A stretch of DNA of 64,000 nt from Mucilaginibacter xinganensis (GTDB taxonomy: Bacteria; Bacteroidota; Bacteroidia; Sphingobacteriales; Sphingobacteriaceae), in NCBI RefSeq assembly GCF_002257585.1, contig NZ_CP022743.1, positions 930,001 through 994,000 of the forward strand, given 5' to 3'. Positions 21,988 to 29,260 of the stretch are shown in pieces. A model generated the notes under the pieces. That model was not told the origin of the DNA. It saw nothing but the letters and a program-made list of their open reading frames with translations, and did not search any database. The translations under genes were made by a program, and so were the position numbers. Each line of letters begins with the position of its first letter. Within the stretch, counting starts at the first letter, position 1.

Positions 21988-23219
21988 TATTTATGGTAAT
22001 GCGTTAAAGATTTGGTGTTTATCAAATCATCAACAACCAATAATTTACCCGAATAGGTATCATTCACCGCAGTTATTTTTCCCTCCAGTATGCTTTGGCC
22101 GGTGCAGGCGGGGTTATTGCCTTTACCTAGCGGCCATTTGCCTTGTGTATCCGTAATTGTAATACCAGCTTCGGCAGCCAACTCCAAGCCAAAATCGGTG
22201 CAGTTGGTGTGGCTGAGCTGGTATTTCTTATGGTCATATTTTTTTACGATGGTAAGGATCTTGTTAAAGCTTTTGCGCGAAATAAATGTGCCTGACACCT
22301 CGTCCCAGCTATGGCGGGAGTCATCCTTAAACGTTGAGCGAGACGAAGGGAATAATGGCGTGGCTGCCAATGGGAAACTCTTTTTGGGATAAAAACCAAA
22401 TGATCGGGTAACATCGGTACTGTCGGCATTATATTTTATTAATGTAATAAAGGTATGGCCAACATTGTTCAATACATAAACTTTACGTTTACCCGAAACA
22501 GGTTGCCGCACATGGATCATTAAAGCATAGGCCACCGCCTTTTTTCCATCATCGAACGGATCAATTATCTGATTCCCCTGTAGCGGTGGCGATTTAATTT
22601 CAGCATCGCCGTTGTACGATGTGCTGTCTTTAGTGATGAGGCTAATATCGGTATTGTGGATAGCCATAATGCGGGCGGCAATACTATCCTCATAGATCAG
22701 CGTATCGCGCCGATGATTGAAATTACCGGCCATTAACTGGCGGCCATCAACAGATGCGGTTACCAGCGGTGCATATTTTATAGTGTCTGGCTTATTCTCA
22801 ATGGCCAGTGTTTTAAAATAACATTTCATAGCCAGCGGATAGAGCCTAAGTTTGGTAAACGCTACGGCCAGCTTGTAGTAAAATTTTTGGCCGTGTTTTT
22901 TGCGATGCGTGCCGGTTGGTGTTGCCTGCTCTTCTTTTAACAGTGTTGTTAAAAAGCGCTTTTCGGTAACCGGGTCATTGAGTTTTACGTGCTCAAGCTC
23001 AATCTTCAGGCTATCCTTTATTCGGTCGGATACAGAATCGGCAAACCTATTTTCACGAATCCGTGGCTGCCGTAAAACCGATGTATCTGATTGGGCATAG
23101 CCGATATTAAGCAAAAACAGAAACAAACATGTGAGCAGCCAGTGATGTTTGTAGTTGAATTTTTGATGAAATGTAAAAGATCTTATCAGCTGGGCGGATG
23201 TAACGGTAAAACTGTGCAT
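21987..23219 (-). CDS. Secreted hypothetical protein with possible permuted papain-like C-terminus
   Basis: 410 residues. A hydrophobic segment at about 27-42 (LLTCLFLFLLNIGYAQ) looks like a signal peptide, so translation may begin at an internal start; the ATG at 23219 gives a 42-residue N-terminus. The middle has no motif I know. The C-terminal third holds VGHTFITLIKY, RSFGFYPKK and HTNCTDFGLELAAEAGI: a His in an early strand and a Cys at the start of a later helix, the order found in circularly permuted papain-like amidases (LRAT/DUF4105-like). That match is from pattern only. Single gene. Confidence 0.6.
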   Translation of the reverse strand: MHSFTVTSAQLIRSFTFHQKFNYKHHWLLTCLFLFLLNIGYAQSDTSVLRQPRIRENRFADSVSDRIKDSLKIELEHVKLNDPVTEKRFLTTLLKEEQATPTGTHRKKHGQKFYYKLAVAFTKLRLYPLAMKCYFKTLAIENKPDTIKYAPLVTASVDGRQLMAGNFNHRRDTLIYEDSIAARIMAIHNTDISLITKDSTSYNGDAEIKSPPLQGNQIIDPFDDGKKAVAYALMIHVRQPVSGKRKVYVLNNVGHTFITLIKYNADSTDVTRSFGFYPKKSFPLAATPLFPSSRSTFKDDSRHSWDEVSGTFISRKSFNKILTIVKKYDHKKYQLSHTNCTDFGLELAAEAGITITDTQGKWPLGKGNNPACTGQSILEGKITAVNDTYSGKLLVVDDLINTKSLTHYHK

Positions 23220-23428
23220 TAAGGTATTTGAAAAATGAAAAAAACGCTGAACTGGTGCAAGTTAGTATAAATGGATTATTTATTTAACAATTACTTAACA
23301 ACATCGGCTTTGATAAAAAGGATAATGCCACTTAACAATTTTCATGGTGCAAAATACAAATAGAAATTTAATCTATAAAATTAGTCGTCATTTTTATTAA
23401 CTCCAATTTGGATATGCTATTTTTGCAT

Positions 23429-24214
23429 ATGAAGAATTATGCATTGGTAACCGGAGCAAGCAGTGGGATTGGCCGTGAAATAGCGTTACAGCTTGCGCGC
23501 CTTGGCTATTCGCTATTATTAGTTTCGAGAAACGATGCTGAGCTTGCTGAATTGGCGGCATTTATCGAAAAGGAGCACCAGGTAAAAGCGCTGTGGCTGG
23601 CTGCTGATCTTTCAACCACTATAGCACCGCAACAGGTGGCCGACTGGTGCGAATATGGATCTTTCAAAATAGAAATTCTTATCAATAACGCAGGGTATGG
23701 CCTTTGGGGTAATTTTGAAGACTTAAGTCTGGAAGGTCAGCTAAACATGATTAATCTGAACATTGATGCGCAGGTGGCTTTAACCCATCTTTTACTCCCA
23801 ATATTAAAAAAGGAGCCACAGGCTTATATTTTAAACGTAGCAAGCACGGCCGCCTATCAGGCTATACCAACGCTGGCGGTATACGCAGCTACAAAATCGT
23901 TTATTCTATCTTTTAGCCGTGCATTGAATTTTGAACTGAAAGATACTGTTGTTTCAGTTAGCTGCCTGAGCCCGGGCCCTACCGATACACACTTTACCCG
24001 TAGGGCAGGCCTCGACGCATTAAAAGAGCTGGCAGATAAATTTAATATGCTGCCCGCTATTGTTGCAAAAGCAGCAATCCATGGTATGTTTAATAAAAAG
24101 ATTGAAATAATTCCCGGTTTTTTAAATGCGGCTGGTGCCCGGCTGGTTCTATTTTTGCCTAAGAGGCTCATAGAAAAGATTATTGGAAGTGTTTATAAAG
24201 CCCCCAAAAGGTAA
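23429..24214 (+). CDS. Short-chain dehydrogenase/reductase
   Basis: About 261 residues from the ATG at 23429. NYALVTGASSGIGREIA is the cofactor motif TGxxxGIG; NNAGYG and the active-site YAATKSFILSFSRAL (YxxxK) follow, with Ser in NVASTAAY. These are classical SDR landmarks. A TTG at 23408 would add MDMLFLH, but it overlaps the TATTTTTG promoter-like box at 23418-23425, so I prefer the ATG. Resembles the DltE/YqjQ-type SDRs of lipid or ketoacyl reduction; substrate unknown. Confidence 0.9.
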   Translation: MKNYALVTGASSGIGREIALQLARLGYSLLLVSRNDAELAELAAFIEKEHQVKALWLAADLSTTIAPQQVADWCEYGSFKIEILINNAGYGLWGNFEDLSLEGQLNMINLNIDAQVALTHLLLPILKKEPQAYILNVASTAAYQAIPTLAVYAATKSFILSFSRALNFELKDTVVSVSCLSPGPTDTHFTRRAGLDALKELADKFNMLPAIVAKAAIHGMFNKKIEIIPGFLNAAGARLVLFLPKRLIEKIIGSVYKAPKR

Positions 24215-24237
24215 AACTGAAATTTTTTCAGAAAATA

Positions 24238-24268
24238 TTTGGATGTTAGAATATTAATCCTACCTTTG
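24238..24268 (+). promoter_or_regulatory. Promoter of the Cys-leader/dioxygenase transcript
   Basis: TTTG at 24238-24241, exactly 19 bp, TACCTTTG at 24261-24268: a perfect Bacteroidota promoter. The start point would be near 24274, giving a leader of about 195 nt before the dioxygenase ATG. Confidence 0.8.
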
Positions 24269-24334
24269 AATTGTCTATTAAATCTATAGATGTTATATAC
24301 TTTGAATAATAAACAACATATCGCCATCTTTTCC

Positions 24335-24385
24335 ATGCGAATGCCCAACCCAAAAAGGGCATTATGTTGTAGCTGTTGTTGCTAA
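24335..24385 (+). CDS. Cysteine-rich leader peptide (putative attenuator)
   Basis: A 16-codon frame, MRMPNPKRALCCSCCC then TAA, lies in the transcribed leader. Five of the last six residues are Cys, a composition very unlikely by chance. It is followed 25 bases later by a strong hairpin with a T-run, then by the dioxygenase gene. This is the layout of amino-acid attenuators in which ribosome stalling at scarce codons prevents termination; here the signal would be Cys-tRNA supply. The CCC-GGG hairpin inside the frame (ATGCCC 24341-24346, GGGCAT 24357-24362) competes with an AAAGGG/CCCTTT pairing (24354-24359 with 24392-24397). Cysteine control is inference. Confidence 0.65.
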   Translation: MRMPNPKRALCCSCCC

Positions 24386-24410
24386 TACTGACCCTTTGTT
24401 TTAATTCATA

Positions 24411-24440
24411 ACGGCACCGGCTTAGCCAGTGTCGTTTTTA
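24411..24440 (+). terminator. Attenuator terminator before the dioxygenase gene
   Basis: ACGGCAC-C-GGC-TTA-GCC-A-GTGTCGT folds into a stem of seven plus three pairs (one G-U, one internal mismatch) followed by TTTTTA. It sits between leader peptide and gene, 28 bases before the gene ATG, so readthrough must be conditional. Confidence 0.75.
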
Positions 24441-24467
24441 GGCAACTCTTAATCTAATTATATTTAC

Positions 24468-25271
24468 ATGTCAACTTATAAAAAATTTACGCTCGGTGAA
24501 AACCTCACAGTTGAACAACTGCATTTTTTTAAGGAGCACGGATTTATTCATTTTAAAAACTTCATCACTTTTGAGACAGTTAAAGATATCATTCATGCAT
24601 CAGAGCAGGTGCAGCGGCAATGGTTAAATGAAGGGACAGCGAAGGTTAACGGTGTGCCGGTTAAATATGGTAAAGATCTGGATGGCAGCGATATTGTACA
24701 GCGTTTCGCATTTATTAACCAGCAACATGACCTTTTCTCCGGCCTGGCAGATGACCCTCGCCTTGAAGCGCTGTTGCAGCTGGTTGGGCCCGGAGCACGA
24801 CTCGGCACCAGCGAAAAAGACGGCATGGTATTTAATCATTATGTAAACGGCGCGCAAAGCGCTTTTACCAAAATGGGCTGGCACACGGATGGTCTGCGTG
24901 ACATTTTCCATGGTATAAAGTTAAACCCTATGCTAAATGTGGGGATTCACTTAAGCAACCTTAAGGCTGAGCACGGCGGCTTGCGTGTACTTCCAGGCAC
25001 CCACAGGCAAAGCCTATACCAAATGCTTTTCAGAAAAAAATATTTTATTGATAATAATGCAGATAAACATGAGGTAGCCATTATTCCCGAAGCGGGGGAT
25101 CTTACCGTCCACGACGGTCGTTTATGGCACCGGGTGGCCCAATCAACAGTTATTGGCGAAGCAAGCAGGCGCAGGGTTATTTACCTTCCTATAATAGTTG
25201 GCAGGTTCGAACCTAAACATGCTGAAAGCCGTACTGTATTTTATCAAAAATTTGCGGGCCTGGTAAAATAA
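24468..25271 (+). CDS. Phytanoyl-CoA dioxygenase (PhyH) family protein
   Basis: 267 residues. The 2-oxoglutarate/Fe(II) triad is visible: His139 and Asp141 in GWHTDGL, distal His221 in VHDGRLWHRV, and the Arg cluster 234-236 for 2-oxoglutarate. GGLRVLPGTHR (about 170-180) is the family signature. It is cytoplasmic with no signal peptide. The upstream Cys-rich leader peptide suggests its expression responds to sulfur or cysteine supply, so a sulfur-containing substrate is possible; that is inference. It is monocistronic: no gene follows on the same strand before the small RNA at 25460. Confidence 0.88.
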   Translation: MSTYKKFTLGENLTVEQLHFFKEHGFIHFKNFITFETVKDIIHASEQVQRQWLNEGTAKVNGVPVKYGKDLDGSDIVQRFAFINQQHDLFSGLADDPRLEALLQLVGPGARLGTSEKDGMVFNHYVNGAQSAFTKMGWHTDGLRDIFHGIKLNPMLNVGIHLSNLKAEHGGLRVLPGTHRQSLYQMLFRKKYFIDNNADKHEVAIIPEAGDLTVHDGRLWHRVAQSTVIGEASRRRVIYLPIIVGRFEPKHAESRTVFYQKFAGLVK

Positions 25272-25423
25272 TAGTATGCTGATCACCTTGATAGTTGTAT
25301 ATATAACCCGCAGGATAAGAGCGGGTAAGGCGGCACGCTTATCAGCTGTTAAATTGCAAATAGCGCATCAAAGTAATCTGAATGTTAAATAAATAACAAT
25401 AAATAGGCAATTAAATTAAATAC

Positions 25424-25454
25424 TTTGCAACTGTCGTTTAAACACGTATATTTG
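25424..25454 (+). promoter_or_regulatory. Promoter of the small RNA gene
   Basis: TTTG at 25424-25427, 19 bp, TATATTTG at 25447-25454. Perfect consensus, with no protein gene downstream on this strand until beyond the terminator at 25553. Confidence 0.8.
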
Positions 25455-25459
25455 TAGCA

Positions 25460-25586
25460 GTAAATGCAAAAACGCTGGACGGCAGCGGTAATAATGGTTC
25501 GAGTCCATGTTTGCAACTCTTCTCATAATTTAGGTTTATAATTGGTTAGAACGCGCTCCTGCCCATCAGGAGCGCTTCTTGTTTTT
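25460..25586 (+). ncRNA. Unidentified ~125-nt RNA with tRNA-like T-arm
   Basis: Bounded by a perfect promoter and a strong terminator. The 5' half folds as a three-way junction: closing stem TGCAAA/TTTGCA (25465-25470 with 25510-25515), hairpin CGCTG-GACGG-CAGCG (25473-25487), and a T-arm-like ATGG-TTCGAGT-CCAT containing GGTTCGAGTCC (25496-25506), an exact tRNA B-box. There is no D-arm or anticodon arm, so it is not a normal tRNA. The 3' half has an AT-rich linker, a TTGGTTAGAAC segment reminiscent of a D-arm, and the terminator hairpin. It does not match tmRNA, 4.5S, 6S or RNase P RNA as I know them. Confidence 0.6.
25553..25586 (+). terminator. Terminator of the small RNA gene
   Basis: GCGCTCCTG-CCCAT-CAGGAGCGC, a perfect 9-bp stem, followed by TTCTTGTTTTT. 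The remaining 25587-25815 holds nothing I recognise. Confidence 0.85.
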
Positions 25587-25815
25587 ATGGATTTTTTTAA
25601 TATCCCGCTATTTGAGTTTATTCGATAATAAGGTTAAGTTATAATTCGCTGATAATTATAATGTTTCACTTTGTTCCGGGTGTTCCGTGAGTAAAAGTGC
25701 ACCGCTGCTATTTGCTGACTTTCCTCCAAATTTTTTTTGAATTGATCCGTTGCTGCTATCTGATTTGAGTATAATCTACCGCGCAACGCCGGCTCGCTGT
25801 TAAATGCATTTTAAG

Positions 25816-27465
25816 TTAAGATAAATATTTTCCGACTATCGGCATCCTGCGGCCCATACCGAACGCTTTTGGCGATACCCTTAAAATGGGCGGGGTTTGA
25901 TAACGCTTATGTTCGGCAAGGTTAACCAGGCGGATAACGCGGCGTACCGTATTTTCGTCGTAACCCATTTTTATAATTTCGCCTGACGAGCGCCTGTCTT
26001 CCACATAAAATTTTAAAATTTTATCCAGGATATCATATTCAGGCAGGGAGTCGGTATCCTTTTGGTCGGGTCTTAACTCAGCAGATGGTGGCTTAATGAT
26101 GGAATTTTCGGGAATGATCTCCTTATCGCGATTGATATGCCTTGCCAGCTCAAATACCTGGGTTTTATAAACATCGCCGATGACGGAAATTCCACCGCAC
26201 ATGTCGCCATATAATGTGCCATAACCTACTGCAGCTTCGCTTTTATTTGACGTATTTAATAAAATGTAGCCGAACTTATTACACATCGCCATCAGCACCA
26301 CAGCCCTGCTGCGCGACTGAATGTTTTCTTCAGCTATATTAAACGGCAAACCCTTAAACTGCGGGCTTAAAGTATTTTCAAATGCCTCGGTTATATTTTT
26401 TATTGCAACGGTTTCGCTCAGGCAACCGAGGTTGTTCACAAGGTCTTCAGCATCCTTAATAGAGTGGTCGCTCGAAAAACGGGACGGCAACAATACCGCC
26501 ATTACATTTTTTGGGCCTAAAGCTTCCGCTGCCAGCGCGCAAACCACCGCAGAATCTATACCTCCGGATAAACCCAATATCGCCTGCTTAAAACCTGATT
26601 TATGAAAATAATCCTTAATACCTAAAATAATCGCTTTATGAATCTGCTCAATATCGCTCAATTTTTCAGCTTTCATTGTGGTAGGGTGGTCAAAACTCAG
26701 CTTACTTTTATCATCTAAAGTATAATAAGCAACACTCTCTTCAAAGTAAGGTAATTCATCAATCAGGGCGCCTGTGTTATCAAAAACCAATGATCCGCCG
26801 TCAAATATCAGCTCGGTTTGCGCGCCAACGTGATTAACATATAATAAAGGCAACTGGTACCTCCGGGCGTTGTCACTCAGAATCTCTATTCGCTCCTCAT
26901 CATGATTATAAGCAAAAGGCGATGCAGCTATATTGATCATAACATCGGGCTTCTGCTGGATTAAAATATCCATAGGGCGGGTTACATACAATGGATTTTC
27001 AAATGTATTCCATAAATCTTCGCAAATAGTTAAAGCTATGCGGTGCCCTTTAAATTCTATGCAGCTAAACTCATTTGATGGCTCGAAATAGCGGTACTCG
27101 TCGAAGATATCGTAATTAGGCAACAGGGCCTTGTTGGCAACTGCTATCACTTTACCTTCTTCAATAAAATAGGCAGAATTATTAAGGTCTTTACCCTCTG
27201 TGCGGTGATTAGGTGTAGGCAAACCTATAATACAGGCGATGCCGTGGCATTCTTCAGCTATTTTTTGTGCTGATGATTCGCATAGGTCAATAAATTCATC
27301 AAACTCTAAAAAATCGCGTGATGGATAGCCACAAACACAGAGCTCGGCAAATACAATTAAGTCGGCACCGCTGTTACGAGCCTTTTTTATGTGCTCAATA
27401 ATTTTAGCGGTATTTGACTCGAAATTTCCGATATGATAATTGAGCTGGGCTAATGCGATCTTCAT
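25816..27465 (-). CDS. nadE: Glutamine-dependent NAD+ synthetase
   Basis: 549 residues in two domains. The N-terminal nitrilase-type glutaminase has the triad Glu41 (FAEL), Lys112 (NKALLPNY) and Cys148 (LTICEDLW). The C-terminal N-type ATP pyrophosphatase synthetase domain has the P-loop LSGGIDSAVVCAL at 299-311 and the NTSNKSEAAVGYGTLYGDMCG region that binds deamido-NAD. It amidates nicotinate adenine dinucleotide to NAD+, using ammonia from glutamine. Length and domain order are typical. It diverges from gldB, a neighbour pair commonly seen in this phylum. Confidence 0.97.
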   Translation of the reverse strand: MKIALAQLNYHIGNFESNTAKIIEHIKKARNSGADLIVFAELCVCGYPSRDFLEFDEFIDLCESSAQKIAEECHGIACIIGLPTPNHRTEGKDLNNSAYFIEEGKVIAVANKALLPNYDIFDEYRYFEPSNEFSCIEFKGHRIALTICEDLWNTFENPLYVTRPMDILIQQKPDVMINIAASPFAYNHDEERIEILSDNARRYQLPLLYVNHVGAQTELIFDGGSLVFDNTGALIDELPYFEESVAYYTLDDKSKLSFDHPTTMKAEKLSDIEQIHKAIILGIKDYFHKSGFKQAILGLSGGIDSAVVCALAAEALGPKNVMAVLLPSRFSSDHSIKDAEDLVNNLGCLSETVAIKNITEAFENTLSPQFKGLPFNIAEENIQSRSRAVVLMAMCNKFGYILLNTSNKSEAAVGYGTLYGDMCGGISVIGDVYKTQVFELARHINRDKEIIPENSIIKPPSAELRPDQKDTDSLPEYDILDKILKFYVEDRRSSGEIIKMGYDENTVRRVIRLVNLAEHKRYQTPPILRVSPKAFGMGRRMPIVGKYLS

Positions 27466-27562
27466 TTATAAATGTTCTGGATGGATAAATAACAAACGGT
27501 TTAATTCAGGGGTTTGCATATTTAAATGCAAATAAAAATTATTTTTGCTCAAAGCACAAACA

Positions 27563-28606
27563 ATGACTGTTTTAATCCCCAAAAAGCCATTTTATTTTTT
27601 CTTTTTAGTCGCCGTGGTATTCAGCGCCTGTACAAACAACAAAAGAGTTGACGTTAGCAATATACCTGTTGATGTTAAGATTGAACGGTTTGATAAGGAA
27701 TTTGACGCTATGCGTACAATACCAATGGCCCGGCAAAGCGCATATCTGCAAAAAAAATACGGTGTATTTTATCGTGATTTTATAGGGCTGATTCTGCAGG
27801 ACCGCAATATTAATATACGGGATACGGCATATTTTAAATTATTGAGGCAGGTTTTTGCTAATCAGGCCTACAACGATTTGAAGCATGATGTAGATTCGGT
27901 TTACAAAGATGGCCTGGATAAGCAGGAGGAGGAACTTACCGATGCCTTTAGGCACATTAAATATTATTTCCCCAAAAAGCAGCTGCCCAAAGTTTATGCT
28001 TATTATTCGGGTTTCGAAGCACAAACAACAATTGGTAATGGATATTTCGGGATAGGGCTCGATCTTTTTTTAGGCGGCGACTCCAGGTTTTACCCGGCAC
28101 TTACCAATGCCTACCCGCACTACCTGTCACAGTTTTTTAACAAACAGAATATTACCCCACGCGTGGTTGAAGGTATTGTGCGCGAAGAAATGTACCCGGA
28201 GAGTGACAGTAGTAAAACTCTTTTATCAAAAATGATTTATAATGGCAAGATCATGTACTTTATGGACAGGATAATGCCTGAGGTTGCCGACAGTACGAAA
28301 ATAGAATACACTACTGCACAACTGAAATGGTGCGAGGATTTTAAATCAAAGATCTGGGCGTATTTTTTGGATGAGAACCTGCTTTACGAAAGTGATTATC
28401 CGAAAATTCAAAAATATTTTAATGAAGCGCCCTTCACTCCGGGCCTGGGCGAAAAGAATGAGTCAGCGCCGAAACTTGCAATTTGGACGGGGTGGCAAAT
28501 AGTAAAGCAGTATATGGATAAACATCCCGAGGTTACCCTGCCTCAGTTAATGGATAATGCCGATGCGCAGAAGATCTTAAATGAGTCGAAATACAAAGGA
28601 AAGTAG
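27563..28606 (+). CDS. gldB: Gliding motility lipoprotein GldB
   Basis: About 347 residues from the ATG at 27563, with a signal peptide and lipobox (VVFSACTNN). Family landmarks include VDVKIERFDKEF, the M-x-x-K-Y-G-VFYRDFIG block (QKKYGVFYRDFIG), AYYSGF, and the C-terminal FTPGLGEKNESAPKLAIWTGWQIV. GldB is required for gliding in Flavobacterium and is found in many non-gliding Bacteroidota, so presence does not prove motility. An in-frame TTG at 27545 overlaps a TATTTTTG box at 27540-27547 and is unlikely to be the start. Diverges from nadE. Confidence 0.93.
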   Translation: MTVLIPKKPFYFFFLVAVVFSACTNNKRVDVSNIPVDVKIERFDKEFDAMRTIPMARQSAYLQKKYGVFYRDFIGLILQDRNINIRDTAYFKLLRQVFANQAYNDLKHDVDSVYKDGLDKQEEELTDAFRHIKYYFPKKQLPKVYAYYSGFEAQTTIGNGYFGIGLDLFLGGDSRFYPALTNAYPHYLSQFFNKQNITPRVVEGIVREEMYPESDSSKTLLSKMIYNGKIMYFMDRIMPEVADSTKIEYTTAQLKWCEDFKSKIWAYFLDENLLYESDYPKIQKYFNEAPFTPGLGEKNESAPKLAIWTGWQIVKQYMDKHPEVTLPQLMDNADAQKILNESKYKGK

Positions 28607-28632
28607 GAGGGGATGAACGTCTTGAGGCGGTA

Positions 28633-28665
28633 GTCTTAAGCCATGAAATTGGCTTAAGACTTATT
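28633..28665. terminator. Bidirectional terminator between convergent genes
   Basis: GTCTTAAGCC (28633-28642) and GGCTTAAGAC (28651-28660) form a perfect 10-bp stem with an 8-nt loop, followed by TTATT, between gldB and the small membrane protein gene. Confidence 0.65.
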
Positions 28666-28681
28666 AGTGACGATTTTCAGC

Positions 28682-28867
28682 TTACTTCAATATGGCAAAT
28701 ACTGATTTTAGCGCTATTAAAACACCGATAATCAGGATAATGTTCGAAATTATTGAAGCATAATGAAAATCACCAAAACGCAGAAAAACACCCGTTAAAC
28801 CTATCGCAATTGCTAAAACCATCAATTTATAGTGACCTTCTGCGTTGGCATTTTCTGTTGAATTCAT
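28682..28867 (-). CDS. Small two-helix membrane protein
   Basis: 61 residues with a polar start (MNSTENANAEGHYK) and two hydrophobic stretches, about 15-31 (LMVLAIAIGLTGVFLRF) and 38-60 (ASIISNIILIIGVLIALKSV). This fits an inner-membrane hairpin protein. I believe similar small proteins occur across Sphingobacteriaceae, but assign no function. Terminates at the inverted repeat shared with gldB. Confidence 0.65.
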   Translation of the reverse strand: MNSTENANAEGHYKLMVLAIAIGLTGVFLRFGDFHYASIISNIILIIGVLIALKSVFAILK

Positions 28868-28963
28868 CTTGTTTCGTATTTATTTTGGCGCAAATATAAA
28901 TGTTTAGCCAAAAGTTTAAACGCATTTTTCAATTTAATTTACCTGATAGTACCGGTTTAATTA

Positions 28964-29161
28964 TCATCTGATCTTTTTATACCTGTATTTGCCTTTTATC
29001 ATGGTGTTTAAAAATGTGCCTTTTGAAGCTGCGGCATTCATCTGCTCAAAAACATCCGGGGGCACTTGTTTATAATCGTACACGCTGCCAGAAGTATAAA
29101 TTATCCGCAATGTAGCTGATGATTCATTGTATTTCATCGCTGCGACAACTGATGAGGGCAT
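28964..29161 (-). CDS. KTSC domain protein
   Basis: 65 residues from ATG 29161 (a start at 29188 would add nine residues). MPSSVVAAMKYNESSATLRI-IYTSGSVYDY-KQVP and SKGTFLNTMIKGKYRYKKI show the KTSC pattern: a small beta-sheet domain named for its Lys-Thr-Ser-Cys-like motif, here K-G-T-F-L-N in place of part of it. Function of the domain is poorly known. It lies 72 bp after the LigD gene on the same strand and could be cotranscribed. Confidence 0.75.
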   Translation of the reverse strand: MPSSVVAAMKYNESSATLRIIYTSGSVYDYKQVPPDVFEQMNAAASKGTFLNTMIKGKYRYKKIR

Positions 29162-29260
29162 AGGTATAAGATTTAAGAATAACGTCAATAGCGCCAGTGT
29201 TTTAGTAGATCTTTAAAACTATCGGGCTGTTATAAGTAGTCTTGTTTTTTGATTTCTTTT

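Noticed and set aside
23408..23428. TTG start giving a longer short-chain dehydrogenase
   Set aside because: The extension overlaps a promoter-like TATTTTTG box and the ATG at 23429 begins the conserved first strand.
25295..25330. Hairpin ACCCGC...GCGGGT after the dioxygenase gene
   Set aside because: No T-run follows, so evidence for a terminator is weak.
25460..25586. A complete or pseudo tRNA
   Set aside because: Only the T-arm is convincing; no anticodon arm or standard acceptor spacing can be built, so listed as an unidentified RNA.
27545..27562. TTG start for gldB
   Set aside because: It lies within a TATTTTTG promoter-like box; the ATG at 27563 leads directly into the signal peptide.
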